This document shows, in pieces, positions 35,625 to 47,478 of a DNA stretch of 64,000 bases. Position numbers and translations under genes: made by a program. The notes below the pieces were generated by a model. That model saw nothing but the letters and a program-made list of their open reading frames with translations. It was not told where the DNA came from and ran no database searches. Location of the stretch: positions 13,044,501 to 13,108,500 of the forward strand of contig JAVHKY010000001.1 in NCBI GenBank assembly GCA_035079385.1. The letters run 5' to 3'. Each line of letters starts with the position of its first letter. Positions within the stretch are counted from its first letter, which is position 1. The stretch comes from Aspidiotus rigidus (taxonomy: Eukaryota > Arthropoda > Insecta > Hemiptera > Diaspididae).

Positions 35625-35737
35625 TTCAGGCATGATGATGGTTTATTAACCGAAAGCGCTCGTCGTTTATATTTTTTCTGCGGTTTACATAGTTTACTCT
35701 CCCTTCGGAGTATTCGTCCTTTTGCGTTTATTATGGC
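35625..35737 (+). repeat. PLE family A terminal repeat (pLTR-like)
   Basis: The segment runs from TTCAGGCATGATGATGG to CCTTTTGCGTTTA. It is conserved at 59341-59450 (inverted) and in part at 29515-29605 and 60641-60690. In the 35.7-kb and 59.3-kb copies the homology continues for about 40 more bases into an ATG-led frame. This is the layout expected where a PLE terminal repeat passes into the next tandem unit. Confidence 0.7.
35632..35661 (+). ncRNA. Hammerhead-ribozyme-like motif in PLE end
   Basis: ATGATGA is followed by GGTT, a TATT loop, AACC, then GAAA, the short hairpin-like GCGC, and TC before GTCG. This is the order of a type I hammerhead: a CUGAUGA-like core, stem II, GAAA, a minimal stem III and the UH cleavage position. 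The first core base and an extra T before stem II depart from consensus, and stem I is weak (about three pairs). PLE ends are known to carry hammerheads. Activity of this copy is doubtful. Confidence 0.45.
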
Positions 35738-35796
35738 TAGCCGTAACTTGGAGGAACGGATTCGTTTACTTGAAATATCTTTCATTATATTATGAT
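35733..35796 (+). pseudogene. Possible PLE family A N-terminal leader
   Basis: An ATG directly after the terminal repeat opens a frame starting MASRNLEERIRLLEIS. The same beginning (MDSRNLEERIPL) follows the terminal repeat on the minus strand at 59346. The shared 40 bases, placed just after the end repeat, suggest the start of the next tandem unit's protein, but the copies diverge after about 14 codons. Confidence 0.35.
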
Positions 35797-35929
35797 AGTT
35801 GAAGTACAAGGCCCTTGACAGTATGAAGGGAGGTAATCTATTTCCAAGTCGGGAAGGCCGTTTCACTGCGGAATTGCCGCAAAAATGGATCAGCCACGCT
35901 TCTTTCGGTCTACTTTCATCATGGTCCGC

Positions 35930-36456
35930 AACAGGTAGAAAAAAAACTTCGACCGACATTGCAATCCACGGGTCGTATTTTAGCCCTGCTGCACACAAGA
36001 TCGCTACTTTCAATAGTTTGACTCATCGATTGACTCATGTTCCTTTGAGTCAAGATGCTTTCAAAAAGGGACTTGTAACGATCAAACACCTAGCCAGAGT
36101 AAATCAGGTCAGAGAGGACATCGACTTAATGGTCCGGAGGACGCTTCCTAGGAAATTCCTCGATTCCACCACCTCCCTCTCTAGAGATTCACAACTAGAT
36201 AGCAGAAAACGTTGGATTAGACTTCTTTTCTTGGGCAGATTTTCTTTACATTTGGGCCATGTCCATCGTTCTTTAGAGTTCCGACCGGCCTTTTACAACA
36301 TCAATACTGTAAAAAGTTCATTTTTGAAAATAAAAAACCCTATTCCTCTGGTCGAGTGCAGTCGTGTATACAGTGTAACCTGCAACGATTGCCCTGGAGT
36401 CTACGTAGGGCTGACTAGTCGTCAGCTCCAAATAAGAATCGCTGAGCATGATCAGA
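35930..36456 (+). pseudogene. PLE fragment: RT end plus GIY-YIG start
   Basis: An open frame holds TSTDIAIHGSYFSPAAHKI, then THVPLSQDAFKKGLVTIKHL, DSTTSLSRDS and LVECSRVYSVTCNDC. The endonuclease start PGVYVGLTSRQLQIRIAEHD follows and the homology ends near 36456. The variants differ from families A and B, so this may be a fourth lineage or a more diverged A copy. The first GIY tyrosine (RVY) and the YVG motif are both readable. The frame's first 45 codons are not PLE sequence. Confidence 0.75.
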
Positions 36457-36459
36457 AAT

Positions 36460-39140
36460 TCAGTTATATCGATTTGAGTTTTATCAGACTCAGATCGAGG
36501 CCCCCTAAACTTCATTTACGCTGCTCAATCGTTCCCTTCAGATTGAATTCTTAATTTTTAGTCAGTGAAATAAAAAGAGCAAAAGTGGGCTACCGACTTA
36601 GAAGTCTGTCCCGTCAGTTTTACTTTTTGAATTTCTCTAGCAGTAATCAGATCCCAAAAATGCAAATAAGACTCGCGCACTGTAACTAAAAAGAGCTTAA
36701 GTATCCTGTATATAAACGCGAAAAAAGAGGGCTCCATATCCTGATATCGAATTCACATCAACAAAAACTTTACGACAGTACTTTAAAAGTAAAAAATAAA
36801 GTCGGAGATTCGAAGTGAAATGGTTTCGAATTACCCTTTAAAACCACAAGGAAAATGAACATCTGTTTGAGTTGTCCTTTCAGTCAATCCTAAAATGACT
36901 CCGGTACAGTAATTCGTTGTCACGTCGATTCTACGAGCTCGCATATTCTCTCATCTTGTTTTCTCTATCCCTATTCGCACGTGGGCCCGCTAAAATCGCC
37001 TCCTACTCAACGTGTGAATCTTATCTTACGTTGACGCGCAGATTGTATCCGCAAGCTTGAAAAGCTAAAACAAAATTCTATGGAATCGAGGGGGAAAGAA
37101 AATACATTAGCGCGAGAGTGTATAAAAAGAATTAACAATGCGAATGGCGTTTACAGAGAATTTCGGCTTCAAACGTTCATCGCGAATCGGAAACTGCACG
37201 CGTACACCACTTTCGACTTTTTTACACGGAAGTGCATATCAGATCAATAGCGAGATTGGTAATTTTCAAGAAAGGCGGAACAAAAAAGGGGTAAGAGGTG
37301 TTTACCATTGTATTCTGAAGTTCTGTTCGATGACAATCAAATACCGGTATTGTGTCGTTATCCTTTGATAATAACCGTTGTCGTCGTTTTTGTAGCAGGG
37401 AAAAGCTTCGAGATCATTCAATAAAATTCACACTGTTATACCTTTCTTCTCTCAAGAGTACTAGTGCACAGTGTATCAACATTTTGCAAATAAATAAAGT
37501 GCTCGATGATAAAACAACCTCGACAATATTTCGACGTAATCGTTTAGCAGTATTTTTTGACAATTTATCGCACATCTTCTGCTATTCTTCCATTCATCTG
37601 GCGACGTTGACAAAATGTAACAACGTATGAAGAAACTTACGAGAGTATACAAATGACGAGGAAACACCCCAAATTCACGCAGATGGAACGGATGAGAAGG
37701 ATGGAGTACGCACGCGAGATGCTCCGATGCTTATGAATATAGTGACAGCAGCCGAATTTGGCTTTTCTTGACAACTTAAAGGTATTCTCTGGTACATGGT
37801 TACAATTCCTTTGAATGTTACGAAGTCTTCGCCTCCACCCATTCTCAAAATCACTCTACAATCTGTCAAGCGAAATTAATTCGTTAAAACGTCAACGCTA
37901 ATTAGAATTCTTGGTGAACATGACCCTCAGAGATGGTAATACTCGCCTTTGCAAACGATGCGAAGCCTCCAGAATTAGTTAACACGCGCACGAAGATTTT
38001 TTCCTATAACTCCTTCCTTCCTCTGTTGCAGTACGATATTACTTGCCAAATTCTCTGACAAAATACGTGAATGTAAACGATAACATGACATATTATCGTA
38101 TACAGACAATAGGAATACGAGAGGGTCTCCAACGGTGAGGAAATTTATGCGCGACTTGAGAATGGTGCACGATAATATAGGAGGAATTTGAATACAGGCT
38201 GTTTCACCTCCTCGGCCGTTGACACTATTATCTTAATTTCATTAGATATCTATCGCTGTCCGCCTTCCAGCATCTTTAATTTGCGCAGCTTTGACCATAG
38301 ATTGGCGATTTGCGTTTTACGATACGCTACATAAACTCTAAATAACATTCGAACGAATTCGGGGTTCCACTTTTGATAATGACTACCCGTTTCAAAGTTC
38401 AGCCTGCGCTTTGCCGCGCTTTCATTTGTTTTCGTCGAACGAGTAATTGTTTGGTTATCCTGAAATTTGTGCACGGCAAACTTGCTTTTGATCGCTTCAG
38501 TTGGTGGTTTTGACGATCCTTTCTTTATTGGTTCTGACGTTCGTACACCGCTAATTCAAAATCGAGGCTGATAAATATATTGCCATTTTCGTCTGGTCGA
38601 AATGAATTAAACGTGTAAGTTGTGCGACCGGAAGCTTGATTTCATTTTGCTGTATGTAAGCCAGAGATGAAATAATTACTTTTGAGTGATTGCGAGGCCG
38701 GAAAAAACCTACTTCGGTTTTTTTTTTTTTTTATTTTAACGATAAATATGATAAGATCGGTAGAGAGTTTGGCTCTGCCAGCTTTTACGTCAGGGTGTGC
38801 CGAGTCTAGGTCACTTCATTGGGTAACCGTAATAATATTTTTTAATACGATTGAAAATGAGGTTAAACCCATACTTACAAAGAGATAACGAGTAACCAAA
38901 ACAGGTAACCGATCACTTGTCGATTTTGTCGACACGGTATTCAATTCACTCAGTTTAATTTGTTGGCATTTTTAATATCTTTACCGACACCCCACCCCAC
39001 TACTGGTCCGTTGACAGACATAGAACCCCTAGACCCTTGACCTAATCCAGAAAATTTGCGAATCCAAGTTTGAGTTTTCTAATTCTAGCATAGAGCATAT
39101 GACAAAATATTAGAAGAAATCTTAAGCCTGGACTACAACT
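36460..39140. other. No recognised gene
   Basis: Apparently unique DNA with many short frames, none recognised. A T-run lies at 38719-38732. A segment near 38945-39090 (TTTACCGACACCCCA, GTCCAAGTTTGAG) resembles 44385-44440 (TTTACCGGCACTCCA, GTCCAAGTCCGAG), so both may be diverged copies of a repeat. Confidence 0.35.
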
Positions 39141-39144
39141 GCCG

Positions 39145-39476
39145 CATTCAATAACAAGGTGTATAGCCAAGAAAAGGGATTAGCGATGGGATCACCGCTG
39201 TCACGGAGATATTCATGAATGACATCGAAAACAAGATATTGGAGGGCAGCAAGTTCAGAAACTCGACCAAACACTGGGTCAAATATTCAGTTGATATCCT
39301 AATTTTGTGGTTAAGCATCAATAGACAGGTGGACCAATTCCTTCTTGAAACGAACGCGATGAACGAAAAAATCAAATTCACTGTAGAAAAGGGCAGTGAG
39401 GCCATCAACTATTTGGACCTAACAAACACGCTCGTAAGCAACCGCATAGAATACAAATTAAGGCTTCCTAAATGAT
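39145..39476 (+). pseudogene. Penelope-like element, family C, RT catalytic region
   Basis: After YNKVYSQEKGLAMGSPLS (about 39155-39210, the motif-4 region of PLE RT) there is a frameshift. It is followed by MNDIENKILEG, YSVDILI (a decayed YVDD box, with Asp partly lost), and EAINYLDLTNTL. Then the frame stops. It belongs with the family C pieces at 33224 and 46315 (shared INYLDL) rather than A or B. The piece ends where a GAACC element begins. Confidence 0.7.
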
Positions 39477-40103
39477 GTTAAACGAGGAACGCAGGGAACC
39501 TGTTCTATGGGTCCAATTTGTTTTAATAATGAGGTCTATAGGCCTACTGGGGAAACCACTATAAGAAAAATTTTCATCAGAAAAAAATTACTGGCGACTA
39601 AAAATGGTACCCAATAGTCCTATCCTAACCGAAATTTAACGCAGATTACGAATTTCATGCTGATTCAGCAAAAAAACTTGACTACAAATCACAATTTCGA
39701 AAATTCAAAATTATCGCTTTCTATGCAAAACTTAATTTTCATCAGAAAAAAATTACTGGCGACTAAAAAAAATTTTCTGGCATAGCCAAATAAATGAAAA
39801 TCATGTTCCATGTCTTTTATATTTTATCAGTCATCTTGAAATATTTCAGTCTAGGCTTCTACTAGGTCAAGTGTTCGTGAGATATTATTCGTTTACCCCT
39901 TTACCTATCTTGGCGTCGTATAAGTCTTCTATGAGAAATACGAGATAGCGCGAACTCGCTCCGCTCGTTCGCCCCCTGTCTCGCTGTTGTATTGGAATGG
40001 TATGTGACAATTCAAGTCTAGGGGACTTGGAAAAATTTCGACTATTCAGCCTTTAGTTGTTTAATTATTTAATTATTTAATTATTTAATTATTTATTTAT
40101 TTA

Positions 40104-40141
<38 letters not shown>

Positions 40142-40146
40142 TCTAT

Positions 40147-40189
<43 letters not shown>

Positions 40190-41549
40190 TCTATTTATTT
40201 ATTTATTTATTCATTTATTTATTTATTATTAATTCTTCTGCTAGGTCAAGAGTTCGTGAGATATTATTCGTTTACCCCTTTACCTATTTTGGCGTCGTAT
40301 AAGTCTTGTATGAGAAATACTTTGAGGTAATTGTGGGTGTTTTATATTTTGAGGTATCAACTTTCGGTGGGGCGAACGAGCGATCTCGCTGTTGTATTGG
40401 AATGGTATGAGACAATTCAAGTCTAGGGGACTTGAAAAAGTTTCGACTATTCAGCCTTTATTTATTTAATTATTTAATTATTTATTTATTTAATTATTTA
40501 ATTATTTAATATTAATTATTTAATATTAATTATTTAATTATTTATTTATTTAATTATTTAATTATGAATTAATTAATTATTTATTATTATTACGCGGGAT
40601 GTACTCGCGAATTTCTGAATCACCCAAGGGGTAGAGATTTTCTAATTATTAATTATATTAATTATTCATTTATTTGTTTAATTATTTATTTATTTAATTA
40701 TTTAATTATTTAATTATTTAATTATTTATTTATTTAATATTATTTAATTATTAATTAATCAATTATTAATTAATTAATTAATTATTTATTATTATTACGC
40801 GGGGTGTACTCGCGAATTTCTGAATCACCCAAGGGGTAGAGATATTCTAATTATTAATTATATTAATTATTTAATCATTTATTTATGTAATTATTTATTT
40901 ATTTAATTATTTAATTATATAATTATTTAATTATTTATTTATTTAATTATTTAATTATTTAATTATTTAATTATTAATTAATTAATTAATTATTTATTTA
41001 TTTATTTAATTATTTGATTATTTATTTATTTATTTATTTATTATTAATTATTATTATTACGCGGGGTGTACTCGCGAATTTCTGAATCACCCACGGGGTA
41101 GAGATTTCCCTTGACGGGGGGGGGGGGAGGAGGAGGGGGGTGTACTCGCGAGTTTCAAAATCAGGGTCCGGCGAGAGAAAAGACATGGAACATGTCAATA
41201 CTAGAATGAAATCTCAAGAGACAAGGAATATACCTTGAGTGACGTCATAACACATTTTTCTGGTGAGGACAATTTTTTTTTTTTTTGCGATTGCATAGGG
41301 GCTTCTGCCTTTCCAGAGGCAAGAGCTCCCCCCCCCCCCCAAAAAAAAAAAAAGAAAGAGATGAATAAATAAATAGATAAATGATTTAAATAAATAAATT
41401 TATAAATTAATTGTTCGATTAATTAAATAAATAAAATGAATTCAAGAAACAAATAATTTAATTGATCAATTAAAGAAAGAGGCAAAATTTTTCAAAGTCT
41501 ATTTTGGCCAAACGTTGGACCACAAATTTTTCAGAACAGGTTCCCTGTC
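39472..41549. mobile_element. GAACC-family TIR element with nested satellite, copy 2
   Basis: The left end GCAGGGAACCTGTTCTATGG (39491-39510) is preceded by GATGTTAAACGAGGAAC. The right end CAGAACAGGTTCCCTGTC (41532-41549) is its inverse. A second AT-rich satellite, closely related to that at 3013-5067, sits between them. Two direct copies of TTTTCATCAGAAAAAAATTA occur near 39577 and 39736. No coding sequence. The presence of the same nested satellite in two GAACC elements 36 kb apart supports a single composite unit. Confidence 0.55.
39765..41200. repeat. AT-rich satellite array with short inverted termini, copy S2
   Basis: Starts AAAAATTTTCTGGCATAGCC as in S1. The 17-bp terminus CATGTTCCATGTCTTTT is at 39802-39818 and is inverted at 41178-41194. 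Inside, ATTT/TTAA blocks alternate with TTGGAATGGTATG segments. A GCGGGGTGTACTCGCGAATT word, followed by TCTGAATCACCCA, recurs near 40590, 40800 and 41060. It shares both boundaries with S1 but differs in repeat numbers. Confidence 0.75.
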
Positions 41550-41621
41550 AAAATCTGCTAGAAGCGGACACACAAGAACACCATCATCCCAAATGACTCA
41601 TACCACCACATTAACAAGATG

Positions 41622-41790
41622 GACCAATCACAATAGCTGCATCTCATAGCCAATAAGAAAACAAGTGTTACACTGTAAGAAGTTATATGTTTTCCGAAGG
41701 AACCAATCATAACGCATCATTGTTGTAGCCAATAGGATAACAGTGTTATACTATAAAAACGCATGTTCAAGGCCTTGTTCTTCAGTAGTG
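41622..41790 (+). promoter_or_regulatory. Core promoter: CCAAT boxes, TATA, initiator
   Basis: Four CCAAT motifs occur in two diverged direct repeats (ACCAATCA at 41622 and 41702; GCCAATA at 41649 and 41728). TATAAAA at 41752-41758 lies about 32 bases before TTCAGTAG at 41782-41789, which fits the arthropod initiator. Spacing and order are those of an RNA polymerase II promoter. It lies just upstream of a broken I/Jockey-like element, but it could equally belong to another gene or repeat. Confidence 0.5.
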
Positions 41791-41809
41791 ATGTGTGATG
41801 GATTAACGG

Positions 41810-43800
41810 TATAATGTGTACGACCAAACTCTTCTCAACATCCCTGGGATCCCTACTCATCTCAATTTTACTTCCGGTTCTCTTTCAGCAATTGATCTTA
41901 CCTTCTCCTCATCCTCCCTCTCTCCCGAACTCACTTGGTCTACTGACCCGGACCTATGCGACAGCGACCGCTTCCCAATTCTTTATATCCAATCGCAGAA
42001 TCTGTCTTATAACAATTTCTCAAGTCTCCCTCACTGGCTCATCAACAAAGCTAACTGGGACCTCTCCTACGACCTCACTTCAAAAACTTCCCCCTTCCAG
42101 ACCCCTCCAACCCCTCCATTTCATTAGAAACATTTACCAAATTCATTACCGATGCCGCAGAACTCTTTATCCCTCACTCTTCAGGAAAAAAGAAACGTAA
42201 CCAAGTCCCTTGGTGGTCAGACGAAATCCATCAAGCCATCAAAACACACAAAAAAGCCCTTCATACTTACAACTCCACCGGCGCCCAAACTGATTTGATA
42301 CTCTAAAAAAAAGCCCGCGCCAAAGCAGAACTCCAATCCGTTCTGGAAATAAACAGTCCTGGAGTTCATTTGTCGCGGGATTGAACCACCCTGGGTCTAT
42401 CTCTACTATGTGGAGAGATATCAAGAAACTCACAGGCAATGGTTCCTTCCGTCCCATCACCCAACTGAGAACAAACGACACAACCACATCAGACCCCCTT
42501 CGTATCTTCGAACTACTAGCTAAACAATTCACCTCTGTATCTTCTAACGATAATTACGATCCCGATTTCTTACGTTATAAACTCCAACAAGAAAAATTTG
42601 ATATATCTTGTGACCCCCCCCCCACCCTACAAATGATATCCTTCCATACAATCTCCCTATTTCTGAAACTGACCTCATAACTACTATAAATAAAATCATG
42701 AGAAACGCTTCCCCTGGACTTGATAACATAAACTCGGCCATGATCAAAAATCTCCACCCAAACTCACTCTCTTATCTCCTCTCCTTATTGAACACCATTT
42801 TCGAACAAAATATTTACCCCACCTTTTGGAAAACAGTCATCATCCTCCCCATACTAAAACCCAACTCTGACCCACTCCTCCCAATCTCATACCACCCTAT
42901 AGCCCTCTCCAGTGTTCTTAGCAAAACTATTCCAGAAAATATTGAACAAAAGACTCCCGTGGTATTTAGAATCAAACAACATCCTCTCCCCCTTCCAATA
43001 CGGTTTCAGAAAAGGACGGAACAAAATACAACCTCTTTTTGACCTCCAATCCCAAATCAACGAGCCCAATCCACCAACAAATCTTCTCTATACTCTATCT
43101 TCTTCGACCTCCAGGAAGCGTTTCCTCGGGTCTGGAGACATCTTATCGCTACCAAACTCTATGAAATCGGTCTCCGAGGCCAACTTCCAAATATACTTAA
43201 AACCTTTCTCAACAACAGAACCCTTTTAGTAAGAATCAATAACACAACCTCCCCCCCTCTTTAGGTCCAAAACGGAGTCCTTCAAGGCGAAGTTTTCAGA
43301 GTTCTTCTTTTCTTAATAGCTATTAACGATATCACCTCACATGTCAATCCTCCTCTCACACAACGTCTTTTCGCCGACGATTATAATATCTCCATCTGCT
43401 CTGCTAAACCCCAGAGGGCCCACAGACTCCTCCAGGAAACTCTCAATTCAATTACTACATGGACAACGAAAAACGGATTCAGATTCTCTGCTTCAAAAAC
43501 ATATTCAGTCATTTTCAAGAAAAGAAACCCCATTCCATCTATCCCTCCCCTCATTTTACAAAATTTTGAAATTCCATCACGAAACTACGGCAAACTTCTC
43601 GGCCTACACTTCGATCAAAAACTCACTTGGGTTCCATAGATTAAAACCCTCAAAGCCAAATGCATACGCGCTCTAAACATTTTAAAATTCTTATCTCACC
43701 CCTCGAAAGGGCAATTGATGATAGGGTAATTCCTGAAAGTACTCTTGTAAGCTCACTAATAGAATATAATTGTACACTTGAGAATTTTTCAATATCTAGT
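41810..43800 (+). pseudogene. I/Jockey-like non-LTR ORF2, endonuclease end to RT
   Basis: The parts follow in order across frameshifts: endonuclease end (GIPTHLNFTSGSLSAIDLTF), RWWSDE-like PWWSDEIHQAIKTHKKAL, and LTGNGSFRPITQL. The RT fingers ASPGLDNINSAMIKNL, ALSSVLSK, FQYGFRKGR (about 43000), DLQEAFPRVW and the catalytic FADDYNI (about 43368) follow. Next are LLGLHFDQKLTWVP and ALNILKFLSHPSKG. The beginning of the endonuclease and everything after the RT are missing. A premature TAG lies at about 43262. I place it in the I/Jockey group by motif style and cannot fix the clade. It is a dead element. Confidence 0.75.
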
Positions 43801-43859
43801 ACTCTACTTACACCTCACCAAACGCAATACGGTATCAGTCTTAATGAAGAAGTATATTA

Positions 43860-46310
43860 GGCAATACTAGATTCAAATGAGGCCTGGCATACAATGATAC
43901 TGGGTTATACTAGGCTTCTGTCAGAAGGAAGGAATTTTGATGATGTCACGGAAGTTTGACGAGGTCACAGGCGAATTCAAGCTAATAACGTCACAAACTA
44001 ATTACGTCACAAGCAGATTCAACGGTTGGACGACGTCACAAAGAGGTTTAAATCCGTTGATTTCGTTCTGAGCTTTTATCCGCTATCTAAAATCACAAGG
44101 ACTGGAATTCTTATGTAAGATTGAAGTTCCGCTCGCCACTGCGACCGTATTTCAGACCATACCATACCGTTATCGCTTATCTAGTTTTTAAATTAAAATT
44201 GTATATCGTTCATTGATGCACGTATAAACGTGTACGTGATTGTATCACACTTAGGCACTTCTTAATAATTATAACCAGTTCTTGTCGCGTCGTCGAAAGC
44301 TTCGTATCGATTCGCTAATTATTCAAATAAAATTTACGTGCATCATCAAAGTTTTCATTTTTGTTCATTACGAACTTAATATTATTTTTACCGGCACTCC
44401 AACCGTCTATTGAAAATCTGCGAGTCCAAGTCCGAGTTGAATTCCCCCCCCTCCCCCCTCCCCCAGAAAATCTGTCAGGAATTCCTAACTTCAATTCTTT
44501 TAAGAACGAAATAAAAAAATGAACACCACTTACAAATTAGGTTTTGTTTTCACTATTTGTGACTTTTTTTTTATGGATACAGAAGTCGGGCTGAAAAAAA
44601 CTATGCTGGAGGCATTGCTGTTGCGATGTTCAAATACGCCTCATCAGCTTTTCTCCATGGAATGGGAGTTCAAGACGTATCAAAATTCATTGTTAAGAGC
44701 CCACAGGAGTGTGATACAATGCTACCTACGGTCGCCTATATCGCACTATGGCTTACTTAAACGCCATTATTTGCGGAATTGGGCCAGTGCTGTATGATAT
44801 AGTGTTCAGAGCAATAATATTTGCTAAAAAGAAAAAAGTCACGTTGAAAGAAAACCTAATGATAAGAGCTCCGCTTAAAAAGCCCTGTATGAAAGAACTT
44901 GAAACTATCCTCGATGAAAAAGCAAACACGATACGGAGATAACCAGAATGGAACAAAATGAGAGTGGAGGCCCGCTTACTTTGAGAGGCGAATCGCGTGA
45001 GTGAGGTCACATAGACAGCTAGAAACTTGAAAGAAATTTTTAGGCTTGAATTATCATTTTCGATAATAATTCCCACATCTCAATTCATTTTTTTGTATTA
45101 TTGTATTCACTGTTGCGCCATCACGAGTACGAACCACAAATCCTACGATGAAATACCGAACACATTTCCAGAAAGTTTAGAGCAATAGTATGAAGCCTTA
45201 AAATGTTCAATACCTTCCTTATATCATTGCGATCGAGGTAACGAAATTTTCGTAGATCAACTCGCGGCGGAATTTAGACACCCCCGTATACCTAATGTAC
45301 ACTTCGTATATAGATAATTTTATATTCGACATTAGGGGGACAATAAACTTGTTTTTCTACAGCTGACGAGTTGTAAACTATATTAAAGAAGAATGGGGAA
45401 TTTATCTGAACACGTAAGCCGGCGTTTGTCACTAACGGACAACAAAGAGTTTATTTCCGATTCGCTGGTGATACTCTTAAATCGCCTTAAAAAGCTCTTA
45501 CGTATAGTGGATGTAAGTTTCGTGGATTATTCTGTTTATTTTTCTCGTTCTTCTCTGTTCGCCATTTCAATGTTCTTCTTTTGTTTTTTCGCACATTCGC
45601 GAAATTAAAATATATAAGTATAATATCCTTCTTTTCTCGCGCTATTCTAATTCTTGTTTATGCGATAACAACTCCTGTTAACTCTTGAAATAAAACATTA
45701 AATTTCAATTCATCTGAAGTTAGAACACAACGAACTATTGTTTTAAATTGCTTCAAAACGTGGTGGAATTTTCTGTTCGCTTTCTCTACACGAACCTTTG
45801 CCAATGTTATTGTTTTACCTAATACGTATACTTGAAAGGGCTAAAAAAAGAGCTATGAAAATTTATTATCGAAAGAGAAGAATGAAAAAACAGAGAAATA
45901 ATCCTGTATCGCTAAATAGTCTTTTGTAAAGGTCGCGTATGAAGGAAATATTCGATAATACTTGGCAAAACTAAAAAAAAAATATATATGCTCAGCGAGA
46001 AACGAATACCTTTGCCAGAAAAAGAAAAATTATCGAATATCATATCGGAAAGAATAACTTGCTCAATAGAAGGATAGAGAGGAATTCATTTATGAGTATA
46101 ATTTTTGTAAAAATAAATTAATGATATTATTAAGCATCTCTTCTTTCATTAAGTCACACTCAACATACATTTATTGAAAGTCATTCACTAAGGAGTTGAT
46201 AGAGCTTGACTCACGATGAGTTCATCGATATGAGTCACGGGTTGAAATGGTGAAATTGATAATTAATAGAACAGGGATTTTCAGAGTAATACGAGACTTG
46301 AACCACTAGT
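43860..46310. other. No recognised gene
   Basis: GACGTCACAA, CGTCACAAAC and related words cluster at 43937-44045, another TGACGTCA-type stretch. An open piece around 44519-44942 (containing AMFKYASSAFLHGMG in another frame) resembles nothing I can name. The rest is AT-rich and unrecognised. Confidence 0.35.
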
Positions 46311-46314
46311 CCGG

Positions 46315-46545
46315 GAATATTTTGGCCAAGTGATACGTAGGACACAACTGGTCGCACTTGAGTGCCAGGTTTGTGGACCTTCGGCAATCTGTAGAGGGCA
46401 AGATCCAGTATGAGAACAGCTCGTTTTAGAGGAACCTCAACAATGATGTGACAACTTTCATTAATGGCTTCCCTTACCTCAGCGACCTATGCGTTGAATT
46501 TGAAGCTATCCTTACTAATGCCCTTGGAAGTTACGAGAACCTAAA
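46315..46545 (-). pseudogene. Penelope-like element, family C, early RT piece
   Basis: On the minus strand it reads VAEVREAINESCHIIVEVPL, then ALYRLPKVHKPGTQVRPVVS and YVSLG. The LPKVHKPG..VRPVVSY motif is diagnostic of PLE reverse transcriptase. The proline-glycine form differs from the KKDTP/KNNTP forms of families A and B. The catalytic part is absent. Upstream sequence (FKFNA) may belong to it but is interrupted by a stop. Confidence 0.7.
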
Positions 46546-46549
46546 GAAT

Positions 46550-47285
46550 TTAAATCACTTAATACACGGGAAATAAGTCGAACATACTCTGGACACAGCT
46601 TCGTCCATGCCTATAAACCTCTCCCCTCTTCTCATCTCTCCAGAACGTTCAAAAGAATAAGATTAATCGTACTCGTTCTTTTTCTTATCATGGTTTTCGA
46701 CCTGCTCACAATAATTCCACCGTCTATGACCAAACTCCAGCCCGGGCACGGAAAAATGTTCACATCGGTGAAACATGTAGAGCTCTCCCTGTCCGCTCTT
46801 CGAACACATCGACGGGTGGGTTTTAAAATACAGGGGAACTCCAGCATACGCGGACGTCCTTCCTGGGCCATCGTCATAGAAAAGACTCAGAAATTCTCCT
46901 TCATATTGAGAACACGCGAGTTATTGGACATTGTCCGTTACAGCAGACGGAATGATGTCATTCTCCTGAACAACACGTGAAAGGCCAGAGCTTTTCCTCC
47001 TTTTTTTCTAACCAACGTTGATCTCTCTGCTTAAATTGGAAGATCGTATCATGCAATTTGATACCCTTGTCATCTTGCTAATATTTTTTCGAAATATTCC
47101 GTTGGACAAATTGCCTGCTTATATGGGTCGTGAGTTTGAACTCATATCACAAGAGTGACAAGAACATCTTCTTTCCGTCAATTGAATATTTCGTTAGCTG
47201 CACAGGATTGCCATCACCAACTGTATTAATCTAGGCAAACAGGGAATCTGCTTTATGGGTCCTTCCTTGATCATACTTTCTCTAA
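46550..47285. other. No recognised gene
   Basis: A 96-codon frame at 46690..46980 on the plus strand is not recognised. No repeat or RNA gene is visible. Confidence 0.35.
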
Positions 47286-47289
47286 ATAG

Positions 47290-47475
47290 GTAAAGATTAA
47301 AATTTGTTTCGAATTTTTTTCGAAGTTTCTCTCCTATCATAACTTGGAAGTCAACATTTTCCCTATCCCCTACAGCTTCGAGATCGAAATTATTCAAAGT
47401 CCTTCTCCCATCATATATGGATTGAAAGTCGAAATTTATTCAAGTACCCCTCCTACATAGCTCAGAGGTCGAATT
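47290..47475 (-). repeat. GAACC minisatellite, inverted short array
   Basis: Three units of the minisatellite read on the minus strand (CATATATGGATTGAAAGTC and CATAGCTCAGAGGTC on the plus strand) directly before the left end of the next GAACC element. Confidence 0.6.
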
Positions 47476-47478
47476 TTT

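Larger units (their letters stand above)
35360..35737 (+). pseudogene. PLE family A: GIY-YIG C-terminal tail and 3' end region
   Basis: The frame starts inside the endonuclease (FADHLINSGHSFREGSEKLL) and runs through IALEHIEIMRHLN, then YIPEDGLIELVYDSHRDF, to about 35590. This is followed by the 3' end region that recurs at 29515 and 59341. It is 5'-truncated and joined head to head with the minus-strand copy at about 35360. The joint lies within a few bases of shared sequence (TTTGCTGATCAT). Such inverted, truncated partners are typical of PLE insertions. Confidence 0.8.

Noticed and set aside
44519..44942. Open pieces with FLHGMGVQDVSKFIVKS in one frame, considered as RT or a host exon
   Set aside because: No diagnostic motif, broken frame, and no neighbouring exon found.
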